From Actinomadura sp. K4S16 (lineage in GTDB: Bacteria > Actinomycetota > Actinomycetes > Streptosporangiales > Streptosporangiaceae), in the NCBI RefSeq assembly GCF_008327685.1, contig NZ_BDDE01000023.1, positions 124,001 to 188,000 of the forward strand: a stretch of DNA of 64,000 nt, given 5' to 3'. Made by a program: the position numbers and the translations under genes. The notes under the pieces were generated by a model, which was given only the letters and a program-made list of their open reading frames with translations, made no database searches and was not told the DNA's origin. Of the stretch, positions 43,054-53,000 are shown piece by piece; the stretch's first letter is position 1, and each line of letters opens with the position of its first letter.

Positions 43054-44408
43054 CCCGGGCGCGGCGGCGCGGCACGGCCGCGGCCGCGGCCGCGGCGGCA
43101 CTGGCGGCGGGCTGGCTGATGCCCGTCCACGCGCACGCGGACGTGGTCCGCGACCGGCAGCGCCCGATCCTCGACCTCCTCGGCATGAAGGCCGCCTGGA
43201 AGGTCACCAAGGGCGCCGGGGTGACGGTCGGGGTCGTGGACTCCGGCGTCGACCCCGCCCAGCCGGACCTGCGCGGCAAGGTCACCGTCGGCCCCAACAT
43301 GCTCGCCCGGATCGACGCCGGGACGACGCCGGCGCGGCTGCACGGCACCGGCATGGCGTCGCTGATCGCCGGGCACGGGCACGGCCCCGGCGGCGGCTCC
43401 GGGGTCATCGGGATGGCCCCGCAGGCGCGCATCCTCGCCGTCCGGGCGATCGGCGAGCCGGAGGACGCCAGCTACGCCCGCTTCCGGACCTCGGGCAGTT
43501 CCGACGCGGCGGTCGCGCGCGGCATCCGCTACGCCGCCGACCACGGCGCCGACGTCATCAACCTGTCGCTCGGCAGCCGCGAGGAGCAGCCCGCCGAGCG
43601 CGAGGCGGTCGGCTACGCGGTCGGCAAGGGCGTCGTGGTGGTCTCGGCCGTCGGCAACGACGGCGACGAGGACCGGCTGCTGGACGGCGACGGGTTCGCG
43701 CCGTACTCCTACCCGGCGTCCTACCCCGGCGTGATCGCGGTCGCGGCGACGCAGCCCGGCCACGTCCGCGCGCCGTTCTCCAACCGCAACTACTCGGTGC
43801 TGCTGTCGGCGCCGGGCGCGGGCCTGCCCGTCGCGGGGCCGGGCGGCCGGTACTTCACCAGCGCCGGCACCAGCGACGCCAGCGCGGTCGTGTCCGGGAT
43901 CGCCGCGCTGATCCGCGCCAAGCATCCCCGGATGGCGCCCGCGCTGGTCTCGCAGGCGCTGATCCAGAGCACCCGGCACGGCCCGCCGGGCAAGTACGAC
44001 CCGGAGATCGGGTTCGGGGAGGTGCACGCCGCCCGCGCCCTGTCGGCGGCGGACTCGCTGGCCTCGGCGCAGCCGGGCCCGGCGCGGGCCAAGCCCGCCG
44101 GGCAGCGGTTCGGGGAGAAGGACCCCGGCCCGGTGGAGGTCATCGAACGGCCGTTCTGGGTCCGCCCGCTGATCATCGTGATCGTGCTGCTCGGGATCGG
44201 CGGGACGGCCGGGGCGGGCGCGCTCGCGATCACGTTCCGGCGGCGGCACCCCAGGCCGGCGGGCGGCCCCGCCCCCGACGGCCCCCACCGCGGCGGCCCC
44301 GCTCCTGGTGCGCCTCCCCGCAGCGCGGCCCCTCGCATGCCCCCTCCTCGCGGCGTGCCCCCTCAGGCCGGGCCGCCTTCGGGACGGCCTCCTGCCGCCC
44401 CGTCCTGA
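43047..44408 (+). CDS. Mycosin-like subtilase (S8), copy 1
   Basis: A 453-aa membrane-anchored subtilisin. A signal peptide covers about residues 8-32. The catalytic triad is complete: Asp65 in VVDSGVDP, His99 in RLHGTGMAS and Ser276 in SAGTSDASA. A C-terminal helix (PLIIVIVLLGIGGTAGAGAL) and a Pro-rich cytoplasmic tail follow, as in type VII secretion mycosins. ATG 43047 overlaps the preceding membrane-protein gene. No EccB-E, ESX or PE/PPE gene is visible in the window, so the link with type VII secretion rests on family only. Confidence 0.9.
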   Translation: MLTRARRRGTAAAAAAAALAAGWLMPVHAHADVVRDRQRPILDLLGMKAAWKVTKGAGVTVGVVDSGVDPAQPDLRGKVTVGPNMLARIDAGTTPARLHGTGMASLIAGHGHGPGGGSGVIGMAPQARILAVRAIGEPEDASYARFRTSGSSDAAVARGIRYAADHGADVINLSLGSREEQPAEREAVGYAVGKGVVVVSAVGNDGDEDRLLDGDGFAPYSYPASYPGVIAVAATQPGHVRAPFSNRNYSVLLSAPGAGLPVAGPGGRYFTSAGTSDASAVVSGIAALIRAKHPRMAPALVSQALIQSTRHGPPGKYDPEIGFGEVHAARALSAADSLASAQPGPARAKPAGQRFGEKDPGPVEVIERPFWVRPLIIVIVLLGIGGTAGAGALAITFRRRHPRPAGGPAPDGPHRGGPAPGAPPRSAAPRMPPPRGVPPQAGPPSGRPPAAPS

Positions 44409-44433
44409 CCCGGCTTCGGCTACGCTCCGCTGC

Positions 44434-45192
44434 GTGTGGCGCGCCCAGATCTCCGTCCCGGACAGCGATCCGGAACCGGAGCCGGGCGGCGGACGGCGGG
44501 TCTCCCGCCGGACGGCCGCCCTGGTGGCCGCGCCGGTCTGCGCGACCGTCCTCGCCGTCGCCGGCGTGCGGCTGGCCGCCGAGCTGACCCGCGCCCCGAC
44601 GCCGGCCGAGCGCGCGGCGGCCGCGGCGGCGGAGCTGTCCGGCCGCTACCGGGCCTGGCCCGCCGGGCGGATCTTCCCCGCGGGCCTTCGCTACCGGCTC
44701 GGCCAGGCCTCCACCGAGACGGCCCGCCGGGTGGGGATCGGTCCCGACACCCGCTGCGAGACGGCCGTGGACGACGCGTTCGCCAACAGCCTCACGTCGC
44801 GCGGCTGCCGCGCCGCGCTCCGCGCCACCTACCTCGACCAGGCGCAGGGACTCGCGGTCACGGTCGGCGTGGTCGTGTTCCCGGACGAGCGGACGGCGCG
44901 GGAGGCCGTCGCCTGGTTCCCGTCCCACGCCGCCGGCCCGGGGCTGCGCGCGCTGCCGTTCGCGGGCTCGGTGGCCGCCCGCTTCGGGGACTCCGCGCGG
45001 CAGGCGTCCACCGCCGCGCAGGCAGGCCCCTACGTGGTCGCGGCGACGGCGGGGTACGCCGACGGGCGCCCCGCGCTGCGCGGCTCCCTGGCCGACGCGG
45101 CCGAACTGGCGCCGCAGCTCGTCCAGGGCGTCCTTCGGCCGCTGACCGCGCCCGCGACGGTCCGCTGCGGCGGCCGGGAGTGGCGGTGCTGA
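44434..45192 (+). CDS. Single-pass membrane protein paired with mycosin (copy 2)
   Basis: A 252-aa paralogue of the 42139-43053 gene product, without its Pro-rich N terminus. It has a helix (AALVAAPVCATVLAVAGVRL), the exterior domain with CRAALRATYLDQAQGLAVTV and GPYVVAATAGYADGRPALRG, and a matching C-terminal CGGREWRC. GTG 44434 lies 8 nt after TACGCT, a -10-like element, so translation is probably leaderless. Its stop overlaps the next GTG by 7 nt, exactly as in copy 1. Confidence 0.8.
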   Translation: MWRAQISVPDSDPEPEPGGGRRVSRRTAALVAAPVCATVLAVAGVRLAAELTRAPTPAERAAAAAAELSGRYRAWPAGRIFPAGLRYRLGQASTETARRVGIGPDTRCETAVDDAFANSLTSRGCRAALRATYLDQAQGLAVTVGVVVFPDERTAREAVAWFPSHAAGPGLRALPFAGSVAARFGDSARQASTAAQAGPYVVAATAGYADGRPALRGSLADAAELAPQLVQGVLRPLTAPATVRCGGREWRC

Positions 45193-46448
45193 GCCGCGTC
45201 GCCGCCGGGACGGCCGCGCTGGCCCTCGTCCTCGCCCCCGCGGCGGCACCGGCCCGCGCCGCCGCGGCGCTCCCGCAGCGCGCCCTTCCCGCCGACGCGG
45301 TGCGGGACGCGGTCATGCCCGTCCTCGCATCGCTGAACGTGCCGCGCGCCTGGACGATGACGAAGGGCGGCGGCGTGACGGTCGCCGTCCTCGACTCGGG
45401 CGTGGACCCCGGCCAGGCCGACCTCGCCGGCTCCGTCACCGCCGGGCCCGACTACACGCGCGGCGCGAACCCGGACGGCGTCGCGCCGAAGCGGCTGCAC
45501 GGCACCAACATGGCGTCGATCATCGCCGGGCACGGGCACGGACCCGGCGGGTCGGAGGGGGTCGTCGGCGTCGCGCCCGAGGCGCGGCTGCTGTCCCTGC
45601 GGGTGATCCTGGAACGCGACGAGCCGGGCTTCGCGCGGTTCACCGGCGGGCAGCGCTACACGGGGACGATCGCCCAGGGCATCCGGTACGCGGTCGACCA
45701 CGGCGCCGACGTGATCAACCTGTCGCTCGGCCGCTCCTATCCCACGCCCCGCGAGCGCGACGCCGTCGCCTACGCGATCGGCCGGAACGTCGTGGTGGTC
45801 GCGGCGGCGGGCAACAGCGGAGCCGAGGGCGACCCGCGCGGAGTGGGAGACGGGTCCGCCCCGCCGCGCGGCGCCCGCGGACCCGGGGGATCCGCCAGGT
45901 ACTTCTACCCGGCGTCGTTCCCCGGCGTGATCTCCGTCGCAGCCGTGGACGCGCAGGGCCGGCACGCCGGGTTCTCCAACCGCAACTCCGGCGTCGTGGT
46001 GTCGGCGCCCGGCGTCCAGATCATCGGCGCGGGCCCGGACGGGCGGTACTGGGTCGGGGACGGCACGAGCCCGGCGACCGCGTTCGTCTCCGGCGTCGCC
46101 GCGCTCATCAGGTCCCGCCACCGCGGCCTCGCCCCCGCGCTGGTCACGCAGGCCATCGTGGCGGGCACCGGCGACCGCCCGGCACGCGGCTACGACCGGG
46201 GCGTCGGCTTCGGGCGGGTCGACGCCGCCGCCGCGCTCGCCGCGTCCGACACGCTGGCGGGCGCGCGGACGGGCGGCGCGGGCCTGCCGGCCGGGAAGCG
46301 GTTCGCGGCGGGGCCCGCCCGCCCCGTCCAGGTCGTGCACCGCTCGGGCGGGCTCGTCCTCACGTACCTGCTGATCTGCGCGCTGTCCCTGCTGGGCCTC
46401 GCGGGCGCCGCCGTCCTCCTGCGCGGCGAGCGGGACCCGTCGGATTGA
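45186..46448 (+). CDS. Mycosin-like subtilase (S8), copy 2
   Basis: A 420-aa paralogue of copy 1. Signal peptide about 4-26; catalytic residues Asp70 (AVLDSGVDP), His105 (RLHGTNMAS) and Ser295 (GDGTSPATA); C-terminal helix (LTYLLICALSLLGLAGAAVL) with a very short tail in place of the Pro-rich one. GTG 45186 is used. A Gly/Arg/Pro-rich insertion (about 217-236) before the ARYFYPASFPG segment is absent from copy 1. Probably exported, membrane bound and active. Confidence 0.9.
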   Translation: MLSRVAAGTAALALVLAPAAAPARAAAALPQRALPADAVRDAVMPVLASLNVPRAWTMTKGGGVTVAVLDSGVDPGQADLAGSVTAGPDYTRGANPDGVAPKRLHGTNMASIIAGHGHGPGGSEGVVGVAPEARLLSLRVILERDEPGFARFTGGQRYTGTIAQGIRYAVDHGADVINLSLGRSYPTPRERDAVAYAIGRNVVVVAAAGNSGAEGDPRGVGDGSAPPRGARGPGGSARYFYPASFPGVISVAAVDAQGRHAGFSNRNSGVVVSAPGVQIIGAGPDGRYWVGDGTSPATAFVSGVAALIRSRHRGLAPALVTQAIVAGTGDRPARGYDRGVGFGRVDAAAALAASDTLAGARTGGAGLPAGKRFAAGPARPVQVVHRSGGLVLTYLLICALSLLGLAGAAVLLRGERDPSD

Positions 46449-46463
46449 GCGGATAATGAGCGG

Positions 46464-46766
46464 GTGTGGTCCGAACCTGACGAGTACGCCGAGGCGGTGC
46501 TGGACGCGGTGGAACGGATCCCGCCGGGCCGCGTCCTGTCCTACGGCGACGTCGCCGAGCTGGTCGGACGCGGCGGGCCGCGCCAGGTCGGACGCGTGAT
46601 GTCGCTCTACGGCGGCGCCGTCCCCTGGTGGCGGGTCATCCGCGCCGACGGCAACCCGCCGAGCGGCCACGAGATCCAGGCCCACGAGAACTACCGCGCC
46701 GAAGGCACCCCCCTCCACCCGGACGGCCGCCGCGTAGACATGAAGCGAGCCCGGTGGACGGGTTAG
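46464..46766 (+). CDS. Alkyltransferase-like (ATL) DNA-repair protein
   Basis: A 100-aa MGMT-fold protein. It has the DNA-binding helix-turn-helix IPPGRVLSYGDVAELVG and PRQVGRVMS (the arginine finger), but the MGMT active site PCHRV reads PWWRV, with Trp for the catalytic Cys. It therefore cannot accept alkyl groups and instead probably flags alkylated guanine for nucleotide-excision repair, like other ATL proteins. GTG 46464 lies just after a GATAAT -10-like element, suggesting leaderless translation. Similar genes lie next to AdnAB in mycobacteria. Confidence 0.92.
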   Translation: MWSEPDEYAEAVLDAVERIPPGRVLSYGDVAELVGRGGPRQVGRVMSLYGGAVPWWRVIRADGNPPSGHEIQAHENYRAEGTPLHPDGRRVDMKRARWTG

Positions 46767-46843
46767 CTCTATTGCATTTATCTCCTGCGACATGCGTGCG
46801 TTGTGGTCAGAACCGTCCCGGTGATCTGTTCCAATGAACTGTT

Positions 46844-49800
46844 GTGCCGGCAGCTTCCTACCGTCTCGTGCGCCGCGCGGGTCCCGCGCGGAGCGTCCCG
46901 CCTGTGCTCGACGAGCAGCAGCGGCGGGTGGTCGAGCATGCCGGTGGGCCGATGCTGGTGCTGGCGGGGCCGGGTACCGGGAAGACCACCACGATCGTGG
47001 AAGCGGTCGTCGACCGCATCGAGAACCGGGGAGTCGACCCCGAGCGGGTGCTCGTCCTGACGTTCAGCCGCAAGGCGGCGGGGGAGTTGCGGGAGCGCAT
47101 CACCGGCCGCTTGCACCGGACGACGCGAACGCCCCTGGCGCTGACCTTCCACAGCTACGCGTACGCGCTGATCCGGCGGGACGCCGTCCTGAACGAGGAG
47201 CCGGCGCCCCGGCTGCTGTCCGGTCCCGAGCAGCTGCTCGAAGTGCGGCGGCTGCTGGAGGGCGAGCTCGCGGACGGCGCCCGCGACTGGCCGGAGCGGC
47301 TGCGGGCCGCGCTGGCGACGCGCGGGTTCGCCGAGGAGCTGCGTGACTTCGCCCTGCGCGCGGTCGAGCGGCAGTACGCCGCGGAGGACCTCGCCGCCCT
47401 CGGGCGCATGCGGGGCCGCGACGACTGGGCCGCCATCGGCGGGTTCATGGAGCGGTACGTCGACCGGTTCCTGCTCGATCCCGTCCCCACCTACGACTAC
47501 GGCGAGCTGATCCACCTGGCCGCGGGCATGCTCGCCGACGAGGAGGTGCGCATCCGGGAGCAGGACGCCTACGACGCCGTGTTCGTGGACGAGTACCAGG
47601 ACACCGACCCTGCGCAGGAGGCCCTCCTGCACCACCTCGCGGGCGACGGGCGCGACCTGGTCGTGGTGGGCGACCCCGACCAGTCCATCTACGGGTTCCG
47701 AGGCGCCGACGTGCGCGGCATCCAGGAGTTCCCGAACCGCTTCCTCACGCTGGACGGCGACCCGGCGCCCGTGGTGGCGCTGCGGACGTGCCGCCGGATG
47801 GGACCCGAGATCCTCGCCGCCTCGCGGCGCATCGCGCGGCGGCTGCCCGCCGGGTCGGCGGGCGCCGCCGAGCACCGCGCGCTCCGTCCCGTGGACGAGC
47901 TCGACGAGGGCGAGGTGCGCGCGGTCATCGCCGACTCCGAGAGCCAGGAGTCCGCGCTGGTCGCCGATGAGCTGCGGCGCGCCCACCTGCTCGACGGCGT
48001 GCCGTGGTCGCGTATGGCGGTCCTGGTGCGCAGCGCGGTGCGGCAGGTTCCCGTGCTGCGGCGGGCGCTCGCCCAGGCCGGCGTGCCGGTGGTCGTCGCC
48101 GGCGACGAAGTGCCGCTGGTGGGGGAGCCCGCCGTCCGGCCGTTCCTCGTCCTGCTGAGGGCGGCGCTCAAGAAGGGCTTCCTGGACGAGGTCGTGGCGG
48201 AGGACCTCCTGACCGGTCCGCTGGGCGCCGCCGACGCGCTCGCCATGCGCCGCCTCAAGCGCGCTCTGCGCGACCTGGAGGAGCTGTCGGGCGGGCAGCG
48301 TCCGCTGGGCGAGCTTCTGGTCGCGGCGGTGAACGACCCCCGCGAACTGGTCCTCGTCCATGAGCGGGTCCGCGCGCCCGCCGAGCGGATCGCGAACCTG
48401 ATCGAGACGGCGCGGCGCAGCGCGCACGACGGCGGCACCGCCGAGGACGTCCTGTGGGCGGTGTGGCAGGAGAGCGGCCAGGCCGACGTGCTGCTGGAGC
48501 AGAGCGTCAAGGGCGGGACGCGCGGGGCGGCGGCCGACCGCGACCTCGACGCCGTGGTGGCGCTGTTCGACCACGCCGCGCGGTTCGTCGACCGGCTTCC
48601 CCAGGCGGGGCCCGAGCTGTTCGTCGACAACATCGCGTCCCAGGAGATCGCCGGTGACACGCTCGCAGAGCAGGCGCCGGAGGGGGAGGCGGTCCGGATC
48701 CTCACCGCGCACCGCTCCAAGGGCCTGGAGTGGGACGTCGTCGTCGTCGCCGGCGTCCAGGAGGGCGTCTGGCCCGACGTGCGGCTGCGCGGGTCGCTGC
48801 TCGGCGTCGAGGAGCTGGTCGAGCACGCCGCGGGGGCCGAACCGGACGGCGAGGCCGCCGCCGGCGCCTCCATGGCCGCCAAGATGCTCGACGAGGAGCG
48901 GCGCCTGTTCTACGTGGCGGTCACGCGCGCTCGCAAGCGCCTCGTGGTCACGGCCGTCGGCGGCGACGACACCGAGGAGCGGCCGTCCCGCTTCCTGAAC
49001 GAGCTCCTCCCCGGCGCGATCGAGCAGTCGCAGCTGGACGAGAAGACCCGCTGGCTCTCGCTGTCGGCGCTCGTGGCCGACCTGCGGTCCGTCGTCGCCG
49101 ACCCGTCGCGTCCCGAACCGCTGCGGCGCGCCGCCGCCGGGCACCTGGCCCGCCTGGCGCGCGCGGGCGTGCGCGGCGCGAAACCGGAGAACTGGTACGC
49201 CATCACCGCGCTGTCGGACTCCGGCCCCGCGTTCGCCGAGGACGAGCCCATCACGATCTCGCCGTCCCAGGTCGAGGCGTTCACCACGTGCGGGCTGCGC
49301 TGGCTGCTCGCCTCCGCGGTCGGCGCCCAGGAGGGCGGGCCCAACGAGTACAGCACCATGGGCAAGGTCGTCCACGCCGTCGCCGAGATGGCGGGCGCGG
49401 ACGACGGCGTCGACGAGGTGCACGTCGCGCGGCGGCTCGACGAGGTCTGGAACGACCTGGAGTTCCGCAGCTCCTGGTACTCGGAGAAGCAGCGCGAGCA
49501 GGCCGCCCGGATGGTCGACAAGTTCCTCGCCTGGCACCGCGACAACCCCAACGAGGTCGTCGCGCTGGAGGAGTCGTTCAAGGTCGACCTCGGCCGCGTC
49601 GTCATCAAGGGCCGCATCGACCGCGCCGAGCGCGACGAGCAGGGCCGCGCCGTCATCATCGACATCAAGACCTCCTCCACCGCCGTCCCGAAGGACGAAC
49701 TGGCCCGGCACCCGCAGCTCGGCGTCTACCAGTACGCGGTGATGCTCGGCGCGTTCGAGCGGCACGGGCTGATCGAGCCGGGCGGGGCGAAGCTGATCCA

Positions 49801-50017
49801 GGTCGGCAAGGCCGCGTTCACGGCGAAGGCGCGCGAGCAGGAGCAGCCCCCGCCGGCCGAGGACGCCGACCCCGAGTGGCCGAAGAAGCTCGTCGAGATC
49901 GTCGCGACGGGGATGGCCGGCGACGTCTTCCAGGCCAGGGCGAACGACAAGTGTCGCACCTGTCCCGTACGCTCCTGCTGCCCCGTCCATGACGAGGGCG
50001 GGCAGGTGAGCGACTGA
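46844..50017 (+). CDS. adnA: AdnA-like helicase-nuclease subunit
   Basis: A 1057-aa UvrD-like motor with a C-terminal RecB-type nuclease; in mycobacteria AdnA/AdnB resect double-strand breaks. Walker A is LAGPGTGKTTTI, motif II DEYQDTDPAQ, motif III GDPDQSIYGFRGAD, and motif VI VAVTRARKRL. The nuclease motif is IIDIKTSS. Cysteines at TTCGLRW and in CRTCPVRSCC near the C terminus form the four-Cys iron-sulfur staple of AddB/Adn nucleases. GTG 46844 is the start. AdnB follows after 19 bp. Length (about 1050) and order fit AdnA first. Confidence 0.93.
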   Translation: MPAASYRLVRRAGPARSVPPVLDEQQRRVVEHAGGPMLVLAGPGTGKTTTIVEAVVDRIENRGVDPERVLVLTFSRKAAGELRERITGRLHRTTRTPLALTFHSYAYALIRRDAVLNEEPAPRLLSGPEQLLEVRRLLEGELADGARDWPERLRAALATRGFAEELRDFALRAVERQYAAEDLAALGRMRGRDDWAAIGGFMERYVDRFLLDPVPTYDYGELIHLAAGMLADEEVRIREQDAYDAVFVDEYQDTDPAQEALLHHLAGDGRDLVVVGDPDQSIYGFRGADVRGIQEFPNRFLTLDGDPAPVVALRTCRRMGPEILAASRRIARRLPAGSAGAAEHRALRPVDELDEGEVRAVIADSESQESALVADELRRAHLLDGVPWSRMAVLVRSAVRQVPVLRRALAQAGVPVVVAGDEVPLVGEPAVRPFLVLLRAALKKGFLDEVVAEDLLTGPLGAADALAMRRLKRALRDLEELSGGQRPLGELLVAAVNDPRELVLVHERVRAPAERIANLIETARRSAHDGGTAEDVLWAVWQESGQADVLLEQSVKGGTRGAAADRDLDAVVALFDHAARFVDRLPQAGPELFVDNIASQEIAGDTLAEQAPEGEAVRILTAHRSKGLEWDVVVVAGVQEGVWPDVRLRGSLLGVEELVEHAAGAEPDGEAAAGASMAAKMLDEERRLFYVAVTRARKRLVVTAVGGDDTEERPSRFLNELLPGAIEQSQLDEKTRWLSLSALVADLRSVVADPSRPEPLRRAAAGHLARLARAGVRGAKPENWYAITALSDSGPAFAEDEPITISPSQVEAFTTCGLRWLLASAVGAQEGGPNEYSTMGKVVHAVAEMAGADDGVDEVHVARRLDEVWNDLEFRSSWYSEKQREQAARMVDKFLAWHRDNPNEVVALEESFKVDLGRVVIKGRIDRAERDEQGRAVIIDIKTSSTAVPKDELARHPQLGVYQYAVMLGAFERHGLIEPGGAKLIQVGKAAFTAKAREQEQPPPAEDADPEWPKKLVEIVATGMAGDVFQARANDKCRTCPVRSCCPVHDEGGQVSD

Positions 50018-50036
50018 CTGGCTCGGGGGGAGCGAG

Positions 50037-53000
50037 GTGATCACGCCGGGAGAACTGGCCCGGCTGCTGGAGATCCCGGCGCCGACGGAGGAGCAGGCCC
50101 GGGTGATCGAGGCGCCGATGGCGCCGATGGCGGTGATCGCCGGCGCCGGGTCGGGCAAGAGCGAGACGATGGCCGCGCGCGTGGTGTGGCTGGTCGCGAA
50201 CGGCTTCGTCCGGCCGGAGCGCGTCCTCGGCCTCACCTTCACCCGCAAGGCCGCCGCCGAGCTCGGCGTGCGCGTGCGCAAGCGGCTCGACAGGCTCCGC
50301 GAGGTCCTGCCCGGCGACGAGCTGGAGCGGCTGGGCGGCGAGGCCCTGTTCGACGGCGAGCCGATGGTGTCCACGTACCACTCGTACGCGGCGCGCCTCT
50401 TCGGCGACCACGCCCTGCGCGAGGCGCTCGAACCCACGATGCGGCTGATCTCGCCTGCCGTCGCCTGGCAGATCTGCTCGCGGGTGGTCGACGCCTACCA
50501 CGGCCCCATGGACCGGATCGACTGGCAGCCCGACACCGTGACGAAGGCCGTCATGGAATTGTCCGGCGACCTGGCGGAGCACCTGCGCACGGCCGAGGAC
50601 GTCCGCAAGGTCGGCGCCTGGCTCGACGAGCGGCTCGCCGTGGTGAAGAAGCCGCTCAAGGCGCAGCGCGACGTCCTCGCCAAGCACGCCGTCCGCGAGC
50701 AGCTCATGCCGCTCATCGAGGCGTACGGGCGCGCCAAGGCCGACCGCGAGGTCATCGACCACGGCGACCAGATGGCCCTCGCCGCGCGCATCGCCTACAA
50801 GCACCCCGAGGTCGGGATGATCGAGCGGTCCCGGTTCTCGGTCGTTCTGCTCGACGAGTACCAGGACACCAGCCAGGCGCAGCTCGTCCTGCTGAAGTCG
50901 CTGTTCGCGGGCGGGCATCCGGTGACGGCCGTCGGCGACCCCTGCCAGTCCATCTACGGGTGGCGCGGCGCGAGCGCCGGGAACCTGCTGCGGTTCGCCT
51001 ACGACTTCCCCGCGCAGCCGGCGGCCGCCGCCGGCGGGCGCCCGGTGGCCGCGCCGGTCGTCCAGCTCAGCCGGTCGTTCCGCAACGGCGAGCAGATCCT
51101 GGAGGCGGCGGCCAAGGTACAGGAGGAGCTGCGCGCCGAGACGAAGGCCGTGCCCCGCCTCATCCCGGGCGCCGGGCGCGAAGGGCGCGGACGCGTCGAA
51201 TGCGCCCTGTTCCCCACCGTGGAGGACGAAGCCGACCGCATCGCCGACCGCATCGCCGGGGTCATGGCCGCCGACCCCGAGACCGCCCCCGACGGCGGCC
51301 CCCAGACCGAGCCGCTCCGGTACTCCGACATCGCCGTCCTGGCCCGGAAGCGGTCGCAGTTCCCGCTGATCAGGCGCGCCCTGGAGGCGCGCGGCATCCC
51401 GGTCGAGGTGGTCGGGCTCGGCGGGCTCCTCACCGTCCCCGAGGTGCAGGACGTCGTCGCCACGCTGCGCGTCATGCACGACCCGACCGCGGGCGCGTCC
51501 CTCGCCCGCCTCCTCACCGGCCCGCGCTGGCGCCTCGGCCCCCGCGACCTCGTCGCCCTGGGACGCCGTGCCCGCGCCCTGGCCCAGGAGGCGGCCCGCG
51601 ACATCACCCGCCCGGACGACCGCCCCGTCCCGGCGCACGACGAGCCGCCCCCCGCCGCACCCGCAGAGGGAGCCGGGGAGGGGCCCAATGAGGGGGCCGG
51701 GGAGGGGGCCGGGGAGGGGGCCGGGGAGGGGCCCGCGGGGGACGATCCGCTTCGGCAGCTCGTCAGCGAGTTGAACCAGGAGACCGGCAGCCTCGTCGAC
51801 GCGCTCGACGACCTCGGCCCGCCCGACGCGTACTCGCCCGAGGGGTACGGGCGGCTGCGGCGCCTCCGCGACGAGCTGCGCGGCCTGCGGAGCCAGGTCG
51901 GGCTGCCGCTGCCGGACCTGGTCAACGAGGTCGAGCGGGCGCTCGGCCTCGACATCGAGGTCGCCGCGCGGTCCGGGCTCGACCCGGTCACCGCCCGCGC
52001 CGACCTCGACGCCTTCATCGACGCCGCCGCCACGTTCGCCGGCGACGCCGAAGACCCGACGCTCGGCGCGTTCCTCGCCTACCTCAAGGCCGCCGAGACC
52101 GAGGAGTTCGGGCTGGAGGCCGGGCGGGTCGGGGAGACCGACAGCGTCAAGCTCCTCACCGTCCACGCCTCCAAGGGCCTCGAATGGCCGGTCGTGGTCG
52201 TCCCCGGCCTGGCGTACACGCCGCAGAAGAACGGCGGCCCCGCCAAGGGGTCGATCTTCCCGTCGCCGCCGCAGAACGCCACCCGCTGGACCGCGAACCC
52301 GCGCGTCCTGCCGTTCATGCTGCGCGGCGACCGCGCCGACCTGCCCGCGCTGACCGGGCTGGAGAAGGACGACCTCGCCGCGTTCGAGCAGGCGTGCTCC
52401 GAGCGCGACCTGCGCGAGGAGCGGCGGCTCGCCTACGTCGCGGTCACGCGCGCGTCCAGCCTGCTCATCACCACCGGCTACTGGTGGGGGTCCTCGGGGC
52501 GCCCGCTCGGACCGTCGCCGTTCCTGGAGGAGGTGCGGGCGGTCTGCCTCGCCGGGGCCGGGTCCGTCGCCGTTTGGGCCGACCCGCCGGAGGAGGGCGC
52601 CGCCAACCCGCTGCTCGCCGACCCCGACGAGGCGCAGTGGCCCATCGCGCCCGGCGAGCGCGGCCGGTCCGACCTGTCGGCGCGGGCGCGCTACGAGGCG
52701 GTCGTCGAGGGCGCCCGCATGGTCGAGGACGAGATGGCCGGGCGCACCCGCCACTGGGCCGGCGACGCCGGGCTGTCGGACGCCGACCGGGCCCGCATGA
52801 CGGCGTGGGCGCGCGACGTCGAGCTGCTGCTCGCCGAGCGCGACCGGGGGCGCGGCGGCGACGGCCTGCTCGTCGAGCTGCCCGCGCACCTGTCGGTGTC
52901 GTCGCTGGTGTCGCTGGCGCGCGACCCGGCGGCGCTCGCCCGGCAGATCCGCCGCCCCATGCCGCGCCCGCCCGCCCCCTACGCGCGGCGCGGCACCGCG

